Assembly: GCA_026874595.1 (NCBI GenBank)
Contig: CM049309.1
Span: forward strand, 48,406,079-48,470,078
DNA: 64,000 nucleotides
Reading direction: 5' to 3'
From: Sipunculus nudus
Taxonomy: Eukaryota > Annelida > Sipuncula > Golfingiida > Sipunculidae
Numbering within the stretch: position 1 is the first letter of the stretch; each line of letters opens with the position of its first letter. The translations under genes were made by a program, and so were the position numbers. The notes under the pieces were generated by a model. The model worked only from the letters and a program-made list of their open reading frames with translations. It searched no databases and had not been told where the DNA came from. Positions 35,797 to 46,394 of this stretch are shown one piece after another.

Positions 35797-35944
35797 TATC
35801 CTTTACAGCGGATCCTTTATCTTTCTGAAATATTTCAGATGTTGCTTAAATAATATTTTTATGATGGAATATCACAGGTATAATACACATGGACACATAG
35901 GATCCCTTGGCGGGAAAGCAAAATTAAAAAAATACATGGCATGG

Positions 35945-36240
35945 GTTTCTGTACCATATGTACACAACTATATCACATTAACAATAGAGCTTGTATGGTT
36001 GTAAGGTTTTCTATCAGACATATATATTACAGGAACAATAATGTATAGACTATAATGGTTGCAATATTTTATATACCATGTATCATACAAGAACATTTTC
36101 ATAAATTATATGGGTTGCAAATGATTCAATAAAATATATACAGAACAGGAACAATGGTACAGGCTTTCTTGGTTGCAAAGGTTCCATACCATATGTATAA
36201 AACAAGAATAAATGTAATGGTTAAATGGGTTAATACCACA
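35945..36240. repeat. Degenerate ~60-nt tandem repeats in 3' flank of copy B
   Basis: About five units with GGTTGCAA and ACCATATGTAT-type cores, matching the arrays after A and C. Confidence 0.6.
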
Positions 36241-36510
36241 TAAAACACCAGACTTATAACTGAAGACTTCTTTCCGATGAACTGTATCCATCAAGCATGG
36301 ACAGAGTGGACATAACTGACGCTTTCCATGACTGTGCTTCGTGTGACAAAACAGATTGGGCACAATAAAACAAAAGGAGGAGGCCATGTGAGGCATCAAA
36401 TCGACCTTGTTGGAAAATCCGCCGACAGAACCACGGAAACACTTATGATCCGATCCATCGACCACGTCTCAGATTAGAATTTTATGAACTTGTTAGGAAT
36501 TTGTCAGGGT

Positions 36511-36542
<32 letters not shown>

Positions 36543-36699
36543 GAAGGTAGAGTAACCCTCCGGCGTAAAGTACTCTATGGCCTTCAAACAAGGCCAGAGC
36601 GATATAACACTGTGTTATATATAATATATGTAATGAATTACATAGTGGCAGGGAAGAATTAATGTATTATGTATCACAGACAGTATTTATATCATACAC

Positions 36700-36815
36700 T
36701 TATAATAATACAGAAAGCCACGGGCTCCGGACCTGGGTTTAATGTTGATGCTGTACCTAAATCACTTTTGATCTTATTTTCACTCTTGGGGGCTGTAGGT
36801 CGCGTTCTATTTTAT
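36700..36815 (+). pseudogene. Relic transmembrane exon downstream of copy B
   Basis: After an ACAG acceptor-like site, the sequence reads KATGSGPGFNVDAVPKSLL then ILFSLLGAVGRVLFY. It aligns with EKDAGLGPGGIAAAILGSFL...VGAVLFILYF of the copy B transmembrane exon. The donor is lost and the helix is damaged. It is present at the same relative place after copy C (46395-46500). Confidence 0.6.
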
Positions 36816-36859
36816 AACAGCTTACGGATGTTGCCTTCATTAAAAAACTGTTAAATATA

Positions 36860-37235
36860 TTTAAGCACTAGTTTTATTTGTTTGTCTACAAGCACATGTT
36901 AGCACATGCTAATAAAGCTTAAAAAGACACGTTTGACTTGTAAATGTGATCACACTACTCATGATTATATATCTGTTTTGTTAGAAGAAACTTTAACGTT
37001 GTAGTGTATGAGCTAAACATATACAGAATGTTAGATCATCAGGACCGTTAATCCCACTGGATGTACAAATAGGACCACAAAATGCCCTGTGGCAACTAAT
37101 ACAATCCACAATTTCACAGGATCGGGCACATTACAAGTAAAATAGTTTCCTTTCAATTTTCACAGCACACATATGATGAAGGAAACAATCATAGGACTTT
37201 AAAATATTATGACGTCTTTAGGCATTTTTTTAAAT
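36860..37235. other. Intergenic, nothing recognised
   Basis: AT-rich sequence without a supported feature, ending at the TIR element. Confidence 0.5.
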
Positions 37236-37731
37236 AAAGCCGGCCATACACGAGGCGACATGTCCTGCAAATCTAGATAAAATTAACATGCATCAAGCAG
37301 AACTTCCAGGAATCAATCATTATTTGGTTTGGTATTATTTTATTTATCAATATAAGTGCGTATGACGAAAATTTATTCTGCCTAGGACATGTACTGTCTT
37401 GTTTCTCTTTATTAATATAGATCTATAAGTAAAATAGGTATTTTGGGATAGCTACACAACTTCTTCTGAGTTTCCTGTTGTTCGCGCAAAACACATAGCC
37501 CCCTCATCAGACACGGTGAAACCACGGACGGTCACATCATCACAGGATAACATGATCAATCGTTATATATTAGTCGCCTTTTGCCTAATATCGCACGACA
37601 AGTCGCAGGAAAAAGAATCATTTTCCTTCTTCTGCGACATGTCACGCAACTCATGAAAACGTGCGACTAATCCCCATACGTGTGTTCTGCGACTTGTCGC
37701 GCGACATGTCGTCTCGTGTATGGCCAGCTTT
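37236..37731. mobile_element. Non-autonomous TIR element (496 bp)
   Basis: The terminal inverted repeats 37236-37263 and 37704-37731 agree at 26 of 28 positions; each has GGCCATACACGAG at its core. The right half contains repeated CGACATGTC/GCGACTTGTCGC palindromic strings. There is no transposase. The flanks are AT-rich (TTTAAAT on the left, AAGCATT on the right) and the duplication at the target is unclear. Confidence 0.8.
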
Positions 37732-37799
37732 AAGCATTTCCTGTGCACGTGCATGTAACATGTGGTAGGTATGCATCTTTTCAGTTCAAGAGGGTACGT

Positions 37800-38320
37800 T
37801 TAGTTGGATTGTTTGGTTTGAATTTTTATTGTTGCGACAAGCAGTTCCAGCAATTCTCACAATTACTGAAATGAAGAGGTATATTTTTTGGTTTTTTTTG
37901 CTATGCTACACACCTTATAGTTGTATTAACTCGCATTAGTACTGGTGTTATACCACTTGGTGTATTGGTGATATATTTATCGCAAATTCCCAAGTTTTAT
38001 TCGATTAAAATTATATGTCAACCTAGATGAAATTTACACAGATGAAGGTGTTATCCTTTCTGCGAGCAGCCTCGCTAGATTATCTATTAATTACCGAGGT
38101 CAATATGTAGAGCATAAAAACATTGTCTAGATTGACATTGGATAAATCAGAAAGCATTAACAATCCTAATTCCAGTTATATGCTCATTTTTATAAACTGC
38201 ATTTTTTAAACAACAACATGCGACATCCTTTATGAGGAAATGTTTAGGTATTTTTCAACAATATTTCATGATGTTTTTTATGTTGTACTGAAGCTCTTGA
38301 CAGATCCGTACCATTCACCG
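37800..38320. other. Intergenic, nothing recognised
   Basis: No gene is supported. A tail-exon relic to pair with the 36.7 kb transmembrane relic was looked for here and not found. Confidence 0.5.
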
Positions 38321-38431
38321 CCCTGAAGAAGCCAACTCTCCATATTTAACAGCTATATACCGCCTGCAAGTGTATGTCTGGTATGGAAATATCTTCCGGG
38401 TAGTCTGCAGACTCCCTATAACCAGTCTTCA
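38321..38431 (+). promoter_or_regulatory. Putative promoter block of copy C (TATA-like)
   Basis: ATATTTAA at 38342-38349, followed by TCTGGTATGGAAA and TCTGCAG strings as in A and B. It lies 1.8 kb before the signal exon. Confidence 0.33.
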
Positions 38432-38739
38432 GCGGTAAACCTGACACCTACAGTCTTTGCGATATAAATATGTATTACCGTTTATATATCTACGGCATGG
38501 TCGAGTAATCTTAATGGAATGAATGGACATCAGTTTTGTTTTATGGTAACTTTAATTTGTAAAACCACGGTGGGCGTACAAACAGAGTGTTGTTCTTGTC
38601 AGATATCTTGAGATTGCCAATCTAAAATGTAGGATAATTAAAATAAGGGAATCTGGCATCATTGGTTAATTTTTGTACTGTAGAACAATCCTAGGCCATC
38701 TTAAGAATTAAAATTTTCACATTTTCCCCACATATTAAT

Positions 38740-39250
38740 ACATCTTCATACGCCCATCTAAGACGGGACGTATTATGGTATACCCACGGTCCGTCTATCT
38801 CTCCGTCTAGCCGTCCGTCCATTAACTTTAAGTGTCGCCGCAATAACTTACTAAGGCTATGATGGATGTTCACGAAACTCACCAGAACTACTTACCAATA
38901 AATTTCACCCTAGTTCGATTATGCAAAAATCCACGCATATTTTATTGGACAGAGGGCACTAGGCTACTTCTTGGTGTCGCCGCGATAACTAACCAGAAAT
39001 ATGTTTGAAAAAAAAAACTAAACAGAAATATTTATCAATTTAATATATCGCCTTCACCTTCCAGTAAAATCCATGAATATTGAATGAGGTCAGAAGTCAC
39101 CAAACTTTGATGGCGCTGTTACTTACCAAAACTCTGATGGATATTCATGAATTATTATAAATGTTAACTAGAACAGTTTTTCATCTGTTACATTCTCAGC
39201 AGAATTCACGAATATTTAATAAGGTCAGAGGTCACAAGATATGCGACCAG
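38740..39250. repeat. Interspersed repeat with CCGTC-rich head and internal duplications
   Basis: It opens with GGGACGTATTATGGTATACC and a run of CCGTC variants. Then GTGTCGCCGC-AATAACT appears twice (38830, 38972), as does an AATATT...AAGGTCAGAGGTCAC-type string (39075, 39207). A related CCGTCC run is at 58955. Probably a common mollusc interspersed repeat of unknown class. Confidence 0.5.
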
Positions 39251-39755
39251 CGAATTATGCAATATTTGCATTGCTCTTGTGTATGATGGGGATACCTAAG
39301 GGTAGCCATCGAGAAAAAAAGAAATGCAATATTGGGAAACCCTGGATTGGATATCGATAATGAAACGCTAATGAAGAGGTATAACATTATTTCATGAGGC
39401 AATGTAAGCGCTATGTGTTTAGACTGCCCTGCAATATACGGGTAGACTCGCATTCTTCAAATTTGAAAAAGATGATAACTATCTATTATCTTCTGTTTAA
39501 CCATATGTATTTCCATGTCATCCATTATCGTATCAGCCCTCTTCCATAAAGCAATATATGTATGTATATGGCCATACTGTTTCATGTGTTATTTATTTAT
39601 AAGCTAGAAAGGAGATTCACAGAAACGTTCGTTCCTCATTATTAGGTATGTTTTCCTATCGTTTGAACCACACCTTTTCTGTCTGCATCATTCTCAACAT
39701 ATAAATATAATACAAGATTATATATACAGATAAAGAGTGACACCTACATACAGAT

Positions 39756-39798
39756 AAAGAGTGACGCCTATTTATTGTCACACAAAGTGTTACTCTTT
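39756..39798. repeat. Stem-loop (AAAGAGTGACGCC family)
   Basis: AAAGAGTGAC pairs imperfectly with GTGTTACTCTTT across a loop containing CTATTTATTGTCACAC. A related hairpin with a different but better-paired stem is at 46661-46700. Confidence 0.5.
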
Positions 39799-40147
39799 CT
39801 CTTTGCCTACACTTCGACTACAGACAAAGAGGAGCAAAACTCAAAATTTACAATACTTTGTTTAAATATTTAAACTTCCTGTTCATATGGTCATGTTCCG
39901 AAAGCTTTTATATTTCCAGATTGGACGACAAGTGGCAGCGACATATCATTATATAGTCCTTTTCACAAGTCTTTTACAAATGAAAGTGAAGCTTATCCTC
40001 TCACACATTCTAAAGTGGATGAGAGACTAGAGACTTAATACCAGACGAAAAACTTAATAGAAGTAACCACCGTTTTTGTTTTACAACTTCTTGGTCTTCG
40101 ACAATCTGTGTGATTATATCTTGAATTACGTATTACATTGAAACTGC

Positions 40148-40190
40148 ATGATGTATGTTCTTCTCTGTTTAGCCTTCAGATTCATAGCAG
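40148..40190 (+). CDS. Copy C exon 1: signal peptide
   Basis: Encodes MMYVLLCLAFRFIAG. The donor is GCAG|GTAATA. Confidence 0.78.
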
Positions 40191-40457
40191 GTAATAACGA
40201 AGATGACGTATGCTAAAATATAACGAAACAGAATTTAAAAATCTAAAAGAAAAAGGTTAAAAAATCTGTTAAAGCCTTTTGAATTTACTTACATCTATCG
40301 CAATGTACTGAGTGCCTTCTTATTAACATTAACACATTATAGAAGAATTATGAACACTATGTAATATATTTTGTTCTTTTGTACATCTACAACTGATCCA
40401 TTAATTTGATTTGGTAATTAGAGAAACGTATGTTTTGTATTCTGACTGTAGTTTCAG

Positions 40458-40700
40458 CATTGACGAAAATTACAAACATCGCCCTTTTCAAACCAGCTTA
40501 CCAGTCTAGCACGGCTGGATATGGTCTTAAATATGTAAACCACGCTGGGCTGGCCGTGGATGGAATCGTGACACACCCGGGAAAACCTCTCAATGGATGT
40601 GCTTCAACATTCGATGAACATAGGGAGGAGGAGTGGTGGACCGTTGACTTCCGGGAAATCCATGTTATTTTTTATATTTCACTCTATGTGATGAAAACAA
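40458..40700 (+). CDS. Copy C exon 2: FTP N-terminal half
   Basis: 243 nt, closest to copy A (NIALFKPAYQSSTAGYG, EEEWWTVDF). The acceptor and donor are intact. Confidence 0.82.
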
Positions 40701-41564
40701 GTGAGATTACAAATTTCATAATTCTGAATTCCGTCACATATTTTAACACTTCAAGTAGATGGGCGAGAAATAAATATAAAGCACATGACATCAATATAGT
40801 CGGTTCTCCTCAGAGAGACCCATCAATTCGGAGATATTTGGAACTATTTTATCATCAAACAATAACCACTCATTAAATCATTCAAGTACCCTTCCAACTA
40901 TTTAGGAAGAATAAATCACCCTGTTCTGCAAAATCTATTAGGGAAATAAAATCAACTAAATATCAGTGAAAGCTGTATGAATTCTAAATTTATTGTGCAC
41001 ATATATATTGAACACGGTAAAAACTTTTCATTTGGTAAAATTGGTCGGTCTATATTTATTATATTTTTTACATTTTATGAGGGCTTTAATAAGTTCTCAG
41101 CATTTTAGAAATTACAGACATGTTGGTGAATTCAAGCATTTTATTTGGCATCTTTCATTAGATTTAATAGTGTGTACCCTCCTAAGATGTATTCGTAACA
41201 TAATGCAAAATTTCAGGACAATTAGATGAACCATGGAGTTCTTCCGAATCATTGCGGAGAACTCTTGAAAGGAATAGTTCGAAGGTTTGGCGCCTTATTG
41301 TACATTTAGCCAATAATAAAAACAATACTGTCAATTTATGTCAGGCATTCGGGCAATTTTATTGACACAGTATTAATAAATAAGATCCTAGTTTATCGAA
41401 GTCTCAGATGATGTCTATGTATACATCCAGCAGGTCGTACCAGCCCTAACACATAAGCCCAGTAATCTGCTTTTTGTTGCTTTGTCCTATGCTTCTTATA
41501 AATAACAGATTAAGGCGACCAATAACACATCAAAAAGATGCATTTTATTGTTTCCCTTTCCCAG

Positions 41565-41786
41565 CATTTCCAGTTCATACATCTGTACACATTGGGGACA
41601 ACTTCACTGATCTAAACTGGCGAACATGTCTTCCGGAAGGCAACGATGACCGTGGCCAGATTGGAGTTTACAACTTTACATGAGCTCGGCAAACAACTGG
41701 GCAATGGCTTCTAGTGAACCAAATGCATTTTTTTCGTGGTAGTTTACAACTCTGCGAGACCAAGGTGTTTGGATATAGTTATGAAG
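41565..41786 (+). pseudogene. Copy C exon 3: FTP C-terminal half with in-frame TGA
   Basis: 222 nt, phase 1-1. It reads HIGDNFTDLNWRTCLPEG, YNFT, then TGA at 41681, then continues open to LQLCETKVFGYSYE. Confidence 0.82.
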
Positions 41787-41797
41787 GTACCGCACAA

Positions 41798-41801
<4 letters not shown>

Positions 41802-41846
<45 letters not shown>
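41802..41846. repeat. (TA)n microsatellite
   Basis: Just after the exon 3 donor of copy C, the same position as in A. Confidence 0.95.
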
Positions 41847-41850
<4 letters not shown>

Positions 41851-42647
41851 AGTCAACCTCAAGAATAACCCCTTTGTCATAAAGGAAAATCAAGTGAATT
41901 AATTTAGTGGACGGGGTTACAATGTATTGACGTAAACATCCGAGTTAGGTAATTCTATTTAGATAAGCAAGGTCTAAAGTTAAGTGTCAGTCTGATCGTT
42001 ATTATCACATACAGAAAAGAAATTTTTAAACCCTTTTTTATGGAAACAATTTACACACAGTGAAAAACAATCTCTTGAACCTTCATAATATAAAAATGGA
42101 AATCATAATCAAGTTGTAAATAATATGTAGAAAAACCCCATGACTACACTAACACGCAAAATGGGTACATAAACAGGTAGGTGATTTTATTTTGTTTTGT
42201 AAACTATGGCTGACTGATGTCTCCCATTATCAGCACGAGTATGAATAATTAAATAAGAAACACAGTTGGACACGACTATTTGTAAAACAGAATATACAGA
42301 TCCGCTGCTTTTTATCATTTAGATACTTACACTACGTCGATCGTATCATTAAGGAAGTATATCCCACTATATTATGTTATCTCTTCCGCTGAGTCATTCA
42401 TTCGACAGTTCTTCCGCTACTGTTCCAATTGCAGCGGGACTCTCTCCGCAGATAACATTCTGTCTTTGCACTGTATTCGGTTGATCGAAGTGGCGTATTT
42501 CTCCGTCTAAAAAATCGGCCTACATGAATCATTCATCACAAGTAATACAAAAGTCTTTCCGGGGCCGCCATAGTTTGTTTCTGATATTGCAAGTCTGATG
42601 TAGGAGGAGTAGACCATTACTGAGTTAAATTCATATTTTTTCTTCAG

Positions 42648-42989
42648 GACTGAAGGAACACTATGTTAACCCTATGAATTTAGTAGTGGGAGAGACGTCG
42701 GTGAGTTTCCAGTTTCGTTTGCTCATGAACAATTCTGAATCTTACCTGCTTATGAATGGTAACAATGTGACAGAGTACACGGTGGAAATGCAAGAACGAA
42801 GCTCGTCTAGATGGTTCGTCAAAAATACGATACAACAACGTGAGGCGGGTTCAGTAGAAAACGTCCCACTGGATGGATTACAGCCAAACACTTCTTACAC
42901 TGTGAGAATTGTTCCATGGTACATGAGAAACAAGGAAATGTTACGGAAGAATATGAGGAATGGGACAAAATTCCGGACCTTGCGTACAA
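42648..42989 (+). CDS. Copy C exon 4: FN3 domain
   Basis: 342 nt. It encodes TEYTVEMQERSSSRWFVKN and LQPNTSYTVRIVPWY, close to copy A. Confidence 0.82.
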
Positions 42990-43679
42990 GTTAGTACTTT
43001 TGTAAGAACTACTCGTCGACATGATCAATAAAGTTTAAATTGAACTTTTAGAATATTCATGCCCCAAAAATAATAAGATGTTACGGTTACACAATTTTTC
43101 TTGTGCTAGTTTGAGAGTAAAACAAAGTCAAAAGTTCATATAGGCATTCAACAAATAATAATATCAATATATTTGGTCAATATAAAAATAATATACATAT
43201 CTTTTGTAAATATCTCAGTTGTTTAAATAAATTATAACAGTTTTGATGAAGGGACGTGGTTATTGGAAAGGTTCCTTGCTTTGAAGAAACTTTTCATAAA
43301 TGCAATCACCCTAATGTTTAATAGTTTGCAGCCATCTTCATTTTTTCAATGTGAACATGATGTTGATAGATTACTCTGTGCCGAATACCCATTAACGTCA
43401 CGGTATTGAAGATTGTAAATGCCTTCAGTTTATAATAATATTCAAGTTGACATCCATCATGGTAGGACACAAGCGGCAAAAACTTCATTCTTACATACTT
43501 TTTATATTTCCTATGTTACTCTCATAAGTTTGAGTTATTTACACTTTTCCCGGAAAAAAAGTTTAATAGAAATATTCATGTCACTGAGATAACCAATTGT
43601 GTTATTAAACATTTACTATCTGGTTCGTACTGCTTTCGCTGCTTAATTTGAACATTAACAATAAATCTACCTATTATAG

Positions 43680-43797
43680 ATCACATTACGGAGACAAATG
43701 CAGGCCTTGGTCCTGGGGGTATTGCTGCGGCTATCCTTGGATCACTTTTGCTCTTAATCGTCATCGTTGGGGCCGTTTTGTTCTTCTTGTATTTCAG
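43680..43797 (+). CDS. Copy C exon 5: transmembrane helix
   Basis: 118 nt. It encodes GLGPGGIAAAILG, then LLLLIVIVGAVLFFLYFR. Confidence 0.82.
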
Positions 43798-44280
43798 GTA
43801 ACTGGCAGCAAAATCATGACATTCATTTTTTTAACAATCGCTTTAAAAGGCTAACATTCGTCATGTAATATGTCATGTAATGCACGTAATGTGTATTAAC
43901 TTTAACATTATTAAATATATTGAATAATGAAATATGACCAATCTGACAATTTTGAATTTCTATATATGTTTTTATTTCAAACCGAAATACGGTGTGTCTA
44001 CAGGCAAAACGCGATTTCAAATGCAGTGATCAGACCATTACAAAAACCAAATTACCCTTTGGATAAATCCAGATTTGAAAGTAACTTTTACTAGTGGACC
44101 TCAGAAAATAACCCTGCCCTTGTTCTCACACATCCATAATCACATTTGCCTTCTAAATCTCTACAGATTTTGTCTGTACAGTTTTATATGCAGGAGTGAG
44201 AAGAAGAGCAGGGTTTTATATATTTATAGAATATCTAGAGTATTTCTTAAATTCTAATTACACTCTGTTTCTTTTACCAG

Positions 44281-44330
44281 GGGAATATTCCAGAATGAAC
44301 ACAGAGATGTTTCTTTTGCCAAACGCAAAG
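44281..44330 (+). CDS. Copy C exon 6: juxtamembrane segment
   Basis: 50 nt, RGIFQNEHRDVSFAKRK; one residue differs from copy B. Confidence 0.8.
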
Positions 44331-44525
44331 GTATTTTTTTTCTGCAAACTTCTGTTCGGCTGACAATAACCAGTTCAGTGCAATATCATTGAGATGAAAA
44401 TTGTGCTATTAAACCCGTACAATTCTTTTGGTAGATGGAAAGTAGTGTTTCTTATATGATATATTAAGAAATAAACATGTCTGGTCGAGCTAGATGAAAC
44501 ATGATCATGCAGATAGTATGTCTTA

Positions 44526-44770
44526 GGGGCCTGGTCAGTCGAGTGGTAAACACGACACGGGTTCGAACCCCGGCGTGGCTATGAGAGTAGGTTGTACTGG
44601 CCCGTCAAAAGTCGGTTGTTTCACCCGGTCCTCAGGTTTCCTCCACCCCTACACACACCACCGAACACCTTTATCCGAGCCATGGGGAGGGTCTCATTTT
44701 AGAAATTAATACGAGTTGTACGTGAATGTTTTCAGGGAAGTGCAGAAACAGACAAATACAAAAGACGTGT
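44526..44770 (+). repeat. tRNA-derived SINE relic in intron 6 of copy C
   Basis: CTGGTCAGTCGAGTGG (A-box-like) and GGGTTCGAACCCC (B box), then the same body as the copy B intron. The best-preserved of the three relics. Confidence 0.65.
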
Positions 44771-45247
44771 AGGCGACGGAATCGCCGAGAATAGCAAACA
44801 AGAAAAAGTATTTAAAGAATTATATTTCTTTAAAATGATTACATATGTTTAAATGGTAAAAACGTTGCTGATTGAACGGCCAGTGACAAATCTAATCATC
44901 TTTCGCGTAAAACTTGTATTGGGATGAAAAGCAAAAGCGACCACGTTTTAACTCTCCACTCCAGCCAATCCGGTTGCTAAACCGGTATCTGGATAAAGGG
45001 TGAAGTCTTTAATCTTGTCGTTATACTCGCCGTCGTGAAAGAGCCCAATTCTCATTATTCTGTCAGTGTGTGGAAAATAGTTCAATTTCTTCACAGCAAG
45101 TTTCTCGCCATGCCATGCTATGTAATCATATATGATGAAGATGCCATTAAACAAGTGCTGTTGATGATTTCATGCGCCTTAGATAGGGGTGTATAGTTAT
45201 TATGTCTCATGATAATATTTATATGATATGTTCTGTTTCCCCATCAG

Positions 45248-45492
45248 GCGTTTCGGAACAAACAAATGATGATTATGTAAACGTTAACGCCACTACGGAC
45301 CTGTCTTCAGTCGCTACAGGAGAAGCCGACTGCTCAACCATGATAATAAGCGAAGAAAACTACGAAGATATGACTGTGACACAGCCGAAGGAACTGCCTC
45401 CTGTAGCGCATCCAGCAAACATCGTTAATTACGAACCACTAAAAAAGAACCAACCTAATACGCCAACTTTCGAGGATAATACTTCAGTCTAG
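45248..45492 (+). CDS. Copy C exon 7: cytoplasmic tail
   Basis: 81 codons including the stop. YVNV, NYEDMTV and NYEPL are all present, and the C-terminus is DNTSV. Confidence 0.82.
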
Positions 45493-45639
45493 TATCCTTT
45501 ACAGCGGATCCTTTATCTTTCTGAAATTTTCAAGATGTTGCTTATGTGGATTTATTTTTGATGGAAATTCAAAGTAATAATACACAGGCACACATACGAT
45601 CCTTGGCAGAGAAGCAAAATTTGAAAATGCATGGCATGG

Positions 45640-45940
45640 GTTTCTGTACCATATGTACACAACTGCATCACAGGAACAATAGAGATTATATAGTTTGTAA
45701 GGTTTTCTATCAGACATATATATAAGGGAAAAATAAAACATAGGCAATAATGGTTGCAATATATTATATACCGTATGGATCATACAAGAACATTTACAAA
45801 GGCTATATGGATGGAAAAGTATTCTATATAATATATACAGTAAAGGAACAATGGTACAGGCTTTTTTGGTTACAAAGGTTCCATACCATATGTATAAAAC
45901 AAGAATAATTATAATGGTTAAATGGGTTCATACCACATAA
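45640..45940. repeat. Degenerate ~60-nt tandem repeats in 3' flank of copy C
   Basis: Aligns unit by unit with the array after copy B. Confidence 0.6.
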
Positions 45941-46394
45941 AACACCAGACTTACAACGTCCTTCAGTGGCGTCTCAAATGTCAGCCACGGGGCATTATCG
46001 TGGATGAAAGTGATGAAACTGAAGACTTCTCTTGGATGAACTGCATCCACCAAGCTTAGTCAGAGTGTACATTACTGACGTTTTCCTTGACTGCCATCCG
46101 TGTGACCCTCTCAACGGATAACGTCTACTTTGGTCACAATAAAATTAAACAAAAGAAGGAGGCTATGTGAGGCATCAAATCGACCTTGTTGGAAAATCTA
46201 CCGCCGGAACCACGGAGACACTTATGATCCGAACCACCGACCACGTTTAGAATGATATGAACTTAAATAAATTTGTCAGGGTCACATACACACATATTTA
46301 TGTATATGTAATGAAGAACATAGAGGCAGACATAGGGTGAATGTATTATGTATCACAAACAGTATTTATATCACACACCCCTAATTATATACAG

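Larger units (their letters stand above)
40148..45492 (+). pseudogene. Receptor copy C: same architecture, nonsense codon in exon 3
   Basis: All seven exons and splice sites of the family are present: 40148-40190, 40458-40700, 41565-41786, 42648-42989, 43680-43797, 44281-44330, 45248-45492. Phases join as in A and B. Exon 3 has TGA at 41681-41683 where A and B have the NFTC cysteine (TGT). The rest of that exon and all later exons stay open, so the break is a single-base change and probably recent. The predicted product stops after about 134 residues, inside the FTP domain, before FN3 and the membrane helix. The tail would have YVNV, NYEDMTV (a YxxM form) and NYEPL, with NTSV at the end. A segregating null allele or a sequencing error cannot be excluded. 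Confidence 0.8.

Noticed and set aside
36106..36465. 119-codon minus-strand frame near the copy B 3' flank
   Set aside because: It crosses the 3' repeat array and is broken in the matching copy C flank.
44526..44590. Possible tRNA gene
   Set aside because: Best B box in the window, but no cloverleaf can be formed; treated as a SINE.
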